The position numbers were made by a program, and so were the translations under genes. The notes beneath the pieces are model-generated. The model ran no database searches. It saw only the letters and a program-made list of their open reading frames with translations, and was not told the DNA's origin. Positions 1 through 5,384 of a DNA stretch of 5,384 bases are shown in pieces. Origin of the DNA: Ruminococcaceae bacterium UBA1244 (GTDB lineage: Bacteria; Bacillota; Clostridia; Oscillospirales; Acutalibacteraceae); the NCBI GenBank assembly GCA_002308635.1, contig DBWG01000125.1:1-5384 (forward strand), read 5' to 3'. Positions within the stretch are counted from its first letter, which is position 1, and every line of letters starts with the position of its first letter.

Positions 1-1
1 C

Positions 2-235
2 GGGTGTTTTCTTTTGGCTTCATTATTTTTCTTGATATATGCGGTGTTGCCTAAATTCTTTGTGGTTATAAACGGAATTCTATCGGCTTTAGGTGATGAT
101 AATGAGATCAGCTTACGAAATGAAATACGTTCATCCGGTATCAGAAAGAACATCGATCCAAACGGTCAGATCCCATCCAGTTCTCATCATTCCCTTGGCA
201 CAAAAAGCCGGCCGTTCATCATGTATCAACACTGA
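2..235 (+). CDS. Possible 3' end of a membrane-protein gene (partial, weak)
   Basis: An open frame enters from the left edge and runs 77 codons to a TGA at 233-235. The first ~27 residues are strongly hydrophobic (rich in F, L, V and I, like a transmembrane segment) and are followed by a polar tail containing GIRKNIDPNGQIP. I do not recognise a family. Reading continues through the left arm of the terminator at 201-248 and stops in its loop, which is unusual for a real gene end. The minus strand here is also open (ATG at 153-151 to the edge, starting MFFLIPDERISF), but it has only a poor ribosome site. That reading is lysine-rich, so the hydrophobic stretch on the plus strand could simply be its antisense shadow. 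One of the two may be real; the sequence alone does not decide. Confidence 0.3.
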   Translation, partial: GCFLLASLFFLIYAVLPKFFVVINGILSALGDDNEISLRNEIRSSGIRKNIDPNGQIPSSSHHSLGTKSRPFIMYQH

Positions 236-248
236 GACCGGTCGGCTT
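201..248 (-). terminator. Rho-independent terminator of the tandem-kinase gene
   Basis: Just after the kinase stop codon, the minus strand reads AAGCCGACCG (248-239), then a loop of about 24 bases, then CGGCCGGCTT (214-205) and a short T run (TTTTT). The arms pair over nine base pairs with a single A/C mismatch, and the base of the stem is AAGCCG/CGGCTT. The position 7 bases past the stop, the GC-rich stem and the T run are those of an intrinsic terminator. The T run on the plus-strand side is weaker (CTTGTGATTTTACTT), so it may also act, less efficiently, on a convergent plus-strand gene. Confidence 0.75.
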
Positions 249-254
249 GTGATT

Positions 255-3200
255 TTACTTATAATTTAATTTCGGACCTTCATTCTGTCGGTTCGGTTTA
301 TTTTCCTTCTGCTTTTCAGCAATATCCTCTTTGATCTGTTTTTCTCCGAACTTATTTTTGAATTCTTTGTTTTTTGCCTTGCTGATGATAAAAGCATTGT
401 AGAGCTTGTCCGGTTCGGCACACATTGCTTTCACCTCCGCATCTGACTTATCCGCTATTGTCTTGAAAGCAGGGTCGTTCATGATGAGTTTTATGCCGTC
501 ACGCCTGTTCAGCGGAGAAAGAGCCTTTATGAGCTGTTCGTTGTTTTTTACAGTATAAAAATCGCTCTTCTGCACAGACTTGTAATATATCTCCTGTGCC
601 GCACATTTCAGGAGATCGTTCTTATCAGTTTCCTTCTGCGCCAGGTCAATCGTCCTTGTCAGAGATACTTGCAGCTTATTCCTTGCGGAATCCATATCTT
701 TGATTTGCGCTTTGTGACGCATATTAAGCAGACTGACGGCTATGAGGGATTTATTATTCTTCAGAACATCGCAGGCTCTATACTTCTGCTTGCTGAGAGT
801 GCTGCCTTCTTCATATCTTCTTATACCCTGATAAGTATCGGCGCTGCGGGAGAGAGCCTTGAACTGAGCATACAGCTTTTGCATTTCAGCCTCAGTCATT
901 TCGGCGTTGGGATCTCTGTTCTTGTCAAGACGTTTTGAGATCGTATTCACGCTGCTGATCAGCTCATTCATATTGTTTTTGACATCCTTATATTGACTGG
1001 AGGATTTGTGAAACAACGGATCTGCGGCTCCAAGAACTTCTTTCATGTCCTTACAGGATCTCTTCAGCTTCCGGATAAATTCCTTGTGAGTGCCGACATT
1101 GTCCCACTCCGCATCATCCTTCGGCTGAGCACGGCTGATGACCTCATCCATCTTTTTGGTGAATTCCCTCTCGGCTTCAGTGCAAAGCTCCTTATACTCC
1201 TTCTTTTCCTCTGCATTCATGCCGAAGCTCTTCACCCTGGCAGCCTTGGCAAAGATGAGCGGAGCATTCTCTTTTTCATCCTGTTCCGCATTCTGTTCTG
1301 CTTGGTTTTTCAGCTTTTTATTATTTTTGACCGCATCCTTCCGTGCGTTGTTCGCCTCCCGGAATATACCCTTGATATTCAGCTTTTCAAAGGAATAGTC
1401 TCCTGATCCCCACTCATCGTTCTGAACGACCTTGACCTTCCCGTCGTTCAGATCATTTTTCAGGTCGTCAATACGATCCAGAACGGCTTTCTGTGCGGCC
1501 TTGGAAAGAGCGCTCTTCTTCAGCCTGTTTTCAATTTCCTCTTTATATTTGCCGTCTCTGATCTTTTCCGCCATTTCTTCGGTCATAACAGTCACGTTGG
1601 TATGATCGGGATTCTGTTTTCCGAGACCGAAGGACATATCATTATCTATGCCCTGCACTCCGATGAGCTTCTGCTTCTGGGGATCACTGTTATCAAACTG
1701 ATAGAAAATATTTCTCGAATGCCTGTCTGTGTTATTGCAGATGTAGTCGATCACCTGCAGATCGGCAAGGCTTTTCAGACCCTGAGCATTGTTGAATGCG
1801 GCTTCTGAATTTTCCTCTGTCAGCCTGCCCAGACCTCTGTCGGGTTCGATATACCTGATGTCTTCGCCCTTCGCCTTCTCCATAAAGACGCCTTCCATTA
1901 TCTCTCCGCCGCTGAGCACCTGCACATTACGGCTTCTTGCCAGCAGCTCAGGCTTGCCGAGAGCATCCGCAACCTCGCTCATGGTCACGTTCCTCAGATC
2001 TGTACGTTCGTTTTGATCCGCGCCTATATCATAATAGTGACCAAGGTTCTGTATCCTTCTTGTTATACCTGATCTCACTTCGTGGAACGCTTGATCGAAA
2101 TCGTTATTATTGTTCAGGGAAGGATCGTTTATACCTAATGAATCCAGGGTGAGAGTCGTTGCCTCTATATGAATATCGACCAAGGCTTCACTTCCGCCGT
2201 TCGTCTGCAGATGATCCTTCAGCCTGTTCCAGACAGTCTTGTATTTCGGATATTTCTCTGCCGCCTGATCTATTACGGTCCCGACAGCCGCATTTATGGA
2301 AGTGACCACCGGCTTTGTAAAGAAACCCTCGACCTTTTTCCCGTTTTCGTTAAAGCTGATAGGAAAACGCTCGGACAAAACTCCGCCGGTAGATTTAACG
2401 TCCGCCAGCTCGGGCAGCACCAGCCTGAGGGTGTCCGGATCGTTTTTATAGCTGAGCGCTGTGCCTACGATGCTTCCGACGATCTTTTTCTCCTTCTTGA
2501 CAGGAAGAGATCCATCATTTCCTAAATCATTGAGGTTTTTTTCGTTATTAATCTCGGGTCTTCTTTCCCTGATTTTTCTTCTTAACGTTTTGAGATTTCT
2601 TTCCCTCTTTATTTCTTTACTTTCTTTTTCGAAGTTATTGGAAATATCCTGATTGAATCGCGTCGCCGCCTTATCCATTCTCACAAACAGGCCCTGCTTG
2701 TGTGTATCACGTTTAGGATATTTTTTCCACTGCATTTCCGCAAGTTCATTCAGACTGTATTTATTCCAATTGTTGTCATCTATCACCTCTATTTTGTTTT
2801 CTCTTATATTATCCATAAGGATCTCTCTGCGCTGCCAGGCGGCCTTTTTTTCATCCTGCGAAAGTCCATGACCATCCAACACGGTATTGAATTGCTCCTC
2901 AGTGATATTCTTCATTCTTTCGCAGAAGCTTTTGCTTATCACGACCATATTTTTCGGCTCTGCAAGATGTCCGCCCTTCATCGTACTCGATTTGGTAGAG
3001 AAAGAGTTGTCGTTGTCAATGCCAACGATGCGGATGGCTCTTGCATCAGGCTTTCCGCGATTCTCAAACTGCAGGATGAAATTGCCCTGGTGACGGTCGG
3101 CATTGCCGCAGATCCAGTCCAGCGCCTGAAGCTCGGACATCTTTTTCTTCAGCTCCGGCGTGTTGAAGGTCTCGTCGGTATAATTGTCGATCTCCGCCAT

Positions 3201-4346
3201 AGTGACCTTACTGGAGTCAAGTCCCTCGACCTCGCTCATGAGCACGCCTTTGATCTCCTTGCCGTCCTGCATAAGCGTGACAGATTTTGCCTCTGCCACA
3301 ATATCCTGTACGCCGAAGAGCTTTGCCATATCATACATTGCGGCGTTTCGTGAAGCCAGCGGAGCACCTTCCTCTAAATTCAGCGAGAAAGCGTTCTTGC
3401 TGTGTTTCGACAACAAAGAATACTGTACAACGAAGCCCCAGAGCCCTTTCTGAACTTCATCCTGAAAATCAAAGAAATCGTCTTTGTTCGTAAGCTGAGT
3501 CAAGGACCTGCTGACATCACTGATCTGATCTGTACCATTAAACAGAGGAACCCATGTGATCTGGTTGTACTTATTTGCCACCTGTTCTAAAGACATATTA
3601 TGCCTTGACGATGCCAATATCGGATCGTTTTTATCAGGATCCAGCGCTTTTACGCAGTCCTTATCCATAAAAAGCTTAATCTTATTCTTAATAGGAGCTT
3701 TTCTGATCTGATTGATTATGTCTTTGTAATCATCTCCGAATTTTGCGTCGAGCTTCCGGCACATATTGTCAAACTGAGCCTCTATCTGCAGCGGTACTTC
3801 TTTTGTGAAATAGCCCTTTTTGGGTTTTGTCATTCCTGTGTCAGGGTCATAGACGTTGTCAAGTTCCAGGATCACACGGTCGCTCATCTGAGCACCGGCC
3901 CGACCCACATAAACGGCAGCCGAACGCCCTTTGAATATCAGCTCAGGAAGTGACATCTTTATATCTGCCTCGGCAGCCGTTCCAAGCGCTTTCTGGTCCG
4001 CTTCTATAAGCGGCTTGAGCACATTGGCGATATCCTTGAAGTTCTTTGCCTTTTCGTCATTTTTATCTGCCTCGGCTGCTATTACATTCTGTGCTTTTTC
4101 GGCAGCGGTCTCGTAGAAATCACGCAGCTCTTTTAACTGGTCCTTAGAAAGCTCCGGGAATTGACCGTTATTATCCTGCGTGTAATAATCCTCGGTTTTA
4201 TCTCTGAGTTTTTTGAGACTGTCTGTAAATTCACGGTACACATTATCAACATCATCCTGACCAAGAGAAGCCTCCATATCGCTTATCATTTTCTTGTTGA
4301 GGTGCATCTTGATCTGGGACGCTTCAAAGTTTTTATTGTCTGGCAT
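255..4346 (-). CDS. Giant protein with two tandem PI3/4-kinase-like (actin-fragmin/HipA-like) modules
   Basis: An intact 1363-codon frame starts at ATG 4346-4344, 9 bases after GGAAGGAA, and ends 7 bases before a terminator. No signal peptide or membrane segment is visible, so it is probably cytoplasmic. Order: a charged helical N-terminus (~1-130); kinase module A (~133-537); a very basic linker (~573-597, rich in K/R/E); kinase module B (~620-992); and a charged, mostly helical C-terminus (~993-1363) that I do not recognise. Module A shows GYFTK with K182, DRHxxN at D417-N422 and IDNDNSF at D444-F449. Module B shows GFFTK with K678, DRHxxN at D874-N879 and IDNDMSF at D901-F906. In PI3/4K-like and related atypical kinases these are the ATP lysine, the catalytic Asp/Asn and the metal-binding Asp, so both copies look active. 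The substrate (protein, lipid or small molecule) cannot be told. It is probably a single-gene transcript, because the next gene upstream is divergent. The frame is certain; the kinase assignment rests on motifs alone. Confidence 0.92.
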   Translation of the reverse strand: MPDNKNFEASQIKMHLNKKMISDMEASLGQDDVDNVYREFTDSLKKLRDKTEDYYTQDNNGQFPELSKDQLKELRDFYETAAEKAQNVIAAEADKNDEKAKNFKDIANVLKPLIEADQKALGTAAEADIKMSLPELIFKGRSAAVYVGRAGAQMSDRVILELDNVYDPDTGMTKPKKGYFTKEVPLQIEAQFDNMCRKLDAKFGDDYKDIINQIRKAPIKNKIKLFMDKDCVKALDPDKNDPILASSRHNMSLEQVANKYNQITWVPLFNGTDQISDVSRSLTQLTNKDDFFDFQDEVQKGLWGFVVQYSLLSKHSKNAFSLNLEEGAPLASRNAAMYDMAKLFGVQDIVAEAKSVTLMQDGKEIKGVLMSEVEGLDSSKVTMAEIDNYTDETFNTPELKKKMSELQALDWICGNADRHQGNFILQFENRGKPDARAIRIVGIDNDNSFSTKSSTMKGGHLAEPKNMVVISKSFCERMKNITEEQFNTVLDGHGLSQDEKKAAWQRREILMDNIRENKIEVIDDNNWNKYSLNELAEMQWKKYPKRDTHKQGLFVRMDKAATRFNQDISNNFEKESKEIKRERNLKTLRRKIRERRPEINNEKNLNDLGNDGSLPVKKEKKIVGSIVGTALSYKNDPDTLRLVLPELADVKSTGGVLSERFPISFNENGKKVEGFFTKPVVTSINAAVGTVIDQAAEKYPKYKTVWNRLKDHLQTNGGSEALVDIHIEATTLTLDSLGINDPSLNNNNDFDQAFHEVRSGITRRIQNLGHYYDIGADQNERTDLRNVTMSEVADALGKPELLARSRNVQVLSGGEIMEGVFMEKAKGEDIRYIEPDRGLGRLTEENSEAAFNNAQGLKSLADLQVIDYICNNTDRHSRNIFYQFDNSDPQKQKLIGVQGIDNDMSFGLGKQNPDHTNVTVMTEEMAEKIRDGKYKEEIENRLKKSALSKAAQKAVLDRIDDLKNDLNDGKVKVVQNDEWGSGDYSFEKLNIKGIFREANNARKDAVKNNKKLKNQAEQNAEQDEKENAPLIFAKAARVKSFGMNAEEKKEYKELCTEAEREFTKKMDEVISRAQPKDDAEWDNVGTHKEFIRKLKRSCKDMKEVLGAADPLFHKSSSQYKDVKNNMNELISSVNTISKRLDKNRDPNAEMTEAEMQKLYAQFKALSRSADTYQGIRRYEEGSTLSKQKYRACDVLKNNKSLIAVSLLNMRHKAQIKDMDSARNKLQVSLTRTIDLAQKETDKNDLLKCAAQEIYYKSVQKSDFYTVKNNEQLIKALSPLNRRDGIKLIMNDPAFKTIADKSDAEVKAMCAEPDKLYNAFIISKAKNKEFKNKFGEKQIKEDIAEKQKENKPNRQNEGPKLNYK
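1371..2489 (-). other. Kinase module B of the tandem kinase (residues ~620-992)
   Basis: This is a second, diverged copy of module A in the same order: GFFTK with K678; RNVTMSEVADALG (785-797); a hinge-like strand GGEIMEGVFM (813-822); LQVIDYICNNTDRHSRN (863-879) with D874 and N879; GIDNDMSF (899-906) with D901 and D903; and a matching tail ending in QNDEWGSGDYSFEKL (975-989). Distances agree with module A: 27 residues from catalytic Asp to metal Asp in both, and a constant offset of about 452-457 residues from the hinge strand to the tail Trp (W527/W979). This indicates duplication of an entire module, including its tail, followed by strong divergence. Confidence 0.7.
2736..3950 (-). other. 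Kinase module A of the tandem kinase (residues ~133-537)
   Basis: Landmarks in order: candidate ATP lysine K182 in GYFTK; a helix with RNAAMYDMAKLFG (R333-G345), resembling the helix that precedes the hinge strand; a hinge-like strand DGKEIKGVLM (361-370); LQALDWICGNADRHQGN (406-422) with catalytic Asp D417 and N422; and GIDNDNSF (442-449) with D444 and D446. A post-catalytic helical tail ends in DDNNWNKYSLNEL (523-535). The lysine-to-RN distance is 151 residues, longer than in module B (107), so module A carries about 44 extra residues around 185-330. All expected catalytic residues are present by inspection. Confidence 0.7.
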
Positions 4347-4355
4347 AGTATCACA

Positions 4356-4363
4356 TTCCTTCC
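4356..4363 (-). promoter_or_regulatory. Ribosome binding site of the tandem-kinase gene
   Basis: The minus strand reads GGAAGGAA followed by 9 bases and ATG at 4346-4344. The AGGA core at good spacing fixes the start of the 1363-codon frame; no in-frame start with a comparable site lies upstream. I could not find a convincing -35/-10 pair for this gene. A TATATATT at 4420-4413 would suit a -10 box but has no acceptable -35 at 16-18 bases. Confidence 0.75.
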
Positions 4364-4453
4364 GAATATTTTTGTAAACAAGGTCGAACTATCCTATAAG
4401 ATGGGGTTCTGTAATATATACCCCGAAAAAATCCTGTTTGGGTGCAATTTTTT

Positions 4454-4494
4454 CTGCAGCAGGATCAAATTTTTGATCAAATCGTCTGCTGCTG
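4454..4494. repeat. Nested inverted repeat in the upstream region of the kinase gene
   Basis: The core GATCAAATTTTTGATC (4463-4478) is a perfect 7-base inverted repeat around TT. It is flanked on the left by CTGCAGCAG (4454-4462) and on the right, after a 7-base bulge AAATCGT, by CTGCTGCTG (4486-4494), which can also pair. It lies about 108-148 bases upstream of the kinase start. It could be a two-part operator or a transcribed hairpin. No T run follows directly on either strand, so an intrinsic terminator is not favoured. A smaller palindrome, TTACA-AAAA-TGTAA, lies at 4533-4546, and GGGGT/ACCCC arms lie at 4403-4407 and 4420-4424. The surrounding 4364-4574 stretch is AT-rich and I see no gene in it. 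Confidence 0.5.
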
Positions 4495-4628
4495 TATAGG
4501 GCAAAATAAAAATGCATAAAAAGGGAGTCAGATTACAAAAATGTAACAATTCATAAATATACATTATGATATTCTCAGATTTCTCCAGAGCCAAAGACTA
4601 TTGACCATATGGAAGTAGTTGCCGCGCA

Positions 4629-4661
4629 TACGATTGCCTTTAATTGCATTGCATTTCTCAT
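4629..4661 (-). pseudogene. abiEii: AbiEii-like nucleotidyltransferase toxin, 5' remnant
   Basis: On the minus strand ATG (4661-4659) overlaps the stop of the preceding AbiEi-like frame as ATGA. The first 11 codons read MRNAMQLKAIV, which closely resembles the start of AbiEii toxins (M-[RK]-N-x-MQLKA...), the nucleotidyltransferase partner in type IV AbiE toxin-antitoxin systems. After that the frame loses resemblance (CAATTSIW...) and stops at 4577-4575 after 28 codons. AbiEii proteins are normally around 250-300 residues, so this is only a stub with no catalytic residues. The break falls near 4628. The family call rests on my memory of the family's N-terminus plus the operon-like overlap; 11 residues alone would not be enough. 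Confidence 0.55.
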
Positions 4662-4813
4662 AAAAGCACCTCAAGATATAAACGAACTTTATCTTCAACA
4701 TGAAATAGTTTTGCATATTCAGATAATAGAGGGATATTTCGTTCTTTTTGAATCGCATATTGTTTAAATGCTTCAGAGATGATCTGAATATCGACATGAA
4801 AGCGCGGCTTTAG
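4658..4813 (-). pseudogene. abiEi: AbiEi-family antitoxin, C-terminal remnant
   Basis: A minus-strand frame without a start codon encodes about 51 residues beginning LKPRFHVDIQIISEAF, containing ERNIPLLSEYAKLFHVEDKV, and ending LYLEVLL followed by TGA (4660-4658). It resembles the C-terminus of AbiEi-type antitoxins, the transcriptional autorepressor and antitoxin of AbiE systems, which commonly end in a helical stretch with an LEVLL-like terminus. The N-terminal wing-helix part is missing. Upstream of about 4813 the frame stays open but only antisense to the ribosome site and lysine-rich start of the plus-strand gene at 4838. The apparent 5' truncation therefore falls at the border of that gene. 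Codons are protein-like and the ATGA link to an AbiEii-like start strongly supports the pair. It is almost certainly non-functional. Confidence 0.6.
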
Positions 4814-4823
4814 AATATCACAT

Positions 4824-4830
4824 GAGGTGG
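4824..4830 (+). promoter_or_regulatory. Ribosome binding site of the CHAP-like gene
   Basis: GAGGTGG lies 7 bases upstream of ATG 4838-4840, with optimal spacing and strong complementarity to the 16S tail. It decides the start of the gene running off the right edge. The site falls just beyond the broken 5' edge of the AbiEi-like remnant on the opposite strand. I found no strong promoter for this gene. TTGCAT at 4711-4716 with a poor -10 candidate near 4733-4740 is the nearest pattern and is too weak to call. Confidence 0.8.
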
Positions 4831-4837
4831 CGCATAA

Positions 4838-5384
4838 ATGGCTAAGAAAAAGAAGAAATCCAAGTTCAAAAAGTATCTTATTCTGACGTGCGGTGGATTA
4901 GCATTTGGCTTGTTCATGCTGATGGGTGCATCATCCGCCACGGTAAGTACAGAAGGAGGTCGTCAGGTATCTGTTGCCTCGGCGCAAACTTCCAACCTTG
5001 AAACGTATCTCACCACTCGCAGTGAGGAACAAATTGCACTTGTCGAGGCGGCTCAGGCAGAGCTGACAACTCGTGGTGGTGCTGACACAAAAGGCGGTGA
5101 CAGCTACATTGAAACACTTAATCCCACTCTTCTGAACCAAAAAGTATCAAGAACACATAACATCACACCGCTTAATATTCAATGGGATAGTTACTTTATC
5201 GGGCAAATGATGACAAATGCCGGAATTGATATGTCGGACTGGAACGCCGGAGCTTCAACATTTGCCACCAAACTGCACCAGAACGGAAAATTCAATATTG
5301 CGGAGGGTTACATACCGAGAGAGGGCGATATCATTTTCTGGGGCAAAAAACTGCGTTCCTTGTCTGACGGACAGACGATAAAAG
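4838..5384 (+). CDS. Membrane-anchored or exported protein with degenerate CHAP-like domain (3' end outside window)
   Basis: The frame is open for 182 codons to the right edge. It starts MAKKKKKSKFKKY, followed by a single hydrophobic segment (residues ~14-31) ending GASSA, then a second small-residue site VASAQ (46-50). This is a signal peptide or N-terminal anchor placing the rest outside the membrane. Residues ~50-110 look like a polar linker. From ~115 the pattern matches CHAP-type amidase/endopeptidase domains: W116 followed at the usual spacing by F120 and by AGI (128-130), then YIPREGDIIFW (158-168), equivalent to the y.P..GDiiff motif. In active CHAP domains the residue after this Trp is the catalytic Cys; here it is D117. 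The catalytic His, if present, lies beyond the window. Such proteins occur among peptidoglycan hydrolases, including those of conjugative elements, but no conjugation gene is visible here. It is divergent from the kinase gene. Confidence 0.8.
   Translation, partial: MAKKKKKSKFKKYLILTCGGLAFGLFMLMGASSATVSTEGGRQVSVASAQTSNLETYLTTRSEEQIALVEAAQAELTTRGGADTKGGDSYIETLNPTLLNQKVSRTHNITPLNIQWDSYFIGQMMTNAGIDMSDWNAGASTFATKLHQNGKFNIAEGYIPREGDIIFWGKKLRSLSDGQTIK

Noticed and set aside
54..58. Residues YYTQD near the N-terminus of the kinase protein as a type VII secretion YxxxD motif (residue numbers given)
   Set aside because: The five-residue pattern occurs by chance often, and there is no WXG or LXG-type helix hairpin or neighbouring type VII gene in the window.
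1..153. Minus-strand ORF starting MFFLIPDERISF and running off the left edge
   Set aside because: Codon content is plausible, but the ribosome site is poor and it overlaps an equally open plus-strand frame. It could be real but cannot be supported from 51 codons.
993..1406. Plus-strand ORF of 137 codons, hydrophobic, looking like a membrane protein
   Set aside because: It is antisense to the lysine/glutamate-rich C-terminal part of the kinase protein; AAA/AAG and GAA codons read in reverse give Phe/Leu/Ser-rich false membrane segments.
2700..3353. Plus-strand ORF of 217 codons inside the kinase gene
   Set aside because: It is fully antisense to kinase module A, which carries clear conserved motifs. 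It has no recognisable family, no convincing ribosome site, and a composition expected for an antisense shadow.
4403..4424. GGGGT/ACCCC hairpin around TATATATT upstream of the kinase gene, considered as terminator or promoter
   Set aside because: The stem is only 5 base pairs with a 12-base loop and no downstream T run on the minus strand; the TATATATT lacks a -35 partner at proper spacing.
4394..4594. Minus-strand ORF of 66 codons between the AbiE relic and the kinase gene
   Set aside because: It needs a TTG start with no ribosome site, lies in AT-rich DNA with inverted repeats, and resembles nothing I know.
4564..4797. Minus-strand ORF of 77 codons starting MSIFRSSLKH
   Set aside because: It lacks a ribosome site and is out of frame with the much more protein-like AbiEi- and AbiEii-like readings on the same strand.
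4931..5140. Minus-strand ORF of 69 codons antisense to the CHAP-like gene
   Set aside because: The plus-strand frame has a strong ribosome site, an export segment and a recognisable domain; this one has none of these.

Overview
The window looks like an accessory region of a Gram-positive gut-type Clostridia genome (Bacillota; Ruminococcaceae or Lachnospiraceae would fit). This is inferred from the strong purine-rich Shine-Dalgarno sites, the moderate GC with AT-rich spacers, the lysine/asparagine-rich proteins, a surface protein with a CHAP-like domain, and an AbiE-type remnant of the kind carried on mobile elements. The taxon is a guess; no rRNA or marker gene is present.

Layout: positions 1-254 hold the possible 3' end of a plus-strand ORF entering from the left edge (weak call) and a Rho-independent terminator (201-248) that closes the large minus-strand gene. 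Positions 255-4346 (minus) are one intact 1363-codon gene, the main content of the window. It encodes a giant, apparently cytoplasmic protein with two tandem, diverged copies of a PI3/4-kinase-like (actin-fragmin-kinase/HipA-like) catalytic module. Both copies keep the candidate ATP lysine, the DRHxxN catalytic loop and the (I)DNDxSF metal motif. They sit between an N-terminal helical region and a C-terminal region of about 370 residues, neither of which I recognise.

Positions 4347-4837 look intergenic but are not empty. The half next to the kinase gene is AT-rich and carries a nested inverted repeat (4454-4494). The other half contains, on the minus strand, what reads as the last ~50 codons of an AbiEi-family antitoxin, overlapping by ATGA the first ~11 codons of an AbiEii nucleotidyltransferase toxin. 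Both are cut off, so this is a relic of a type IV toxin-antitoxin/abortive-infection operon.

From 4838 to the right edge (plus) runs the 5' part of a gene for a membrane-anchored or exported protein. Its CHAP-like domain has Asp where the catalytic Cys is expected.

The kinase gene and the CHAP-like gene are divergent and probably not co-transcribed. The AbiE relic between them suggests a site that has been rearranged, such as a defence island or integrative-element cargo. A defence or signalling role for the double kinase is possible but is inference only.
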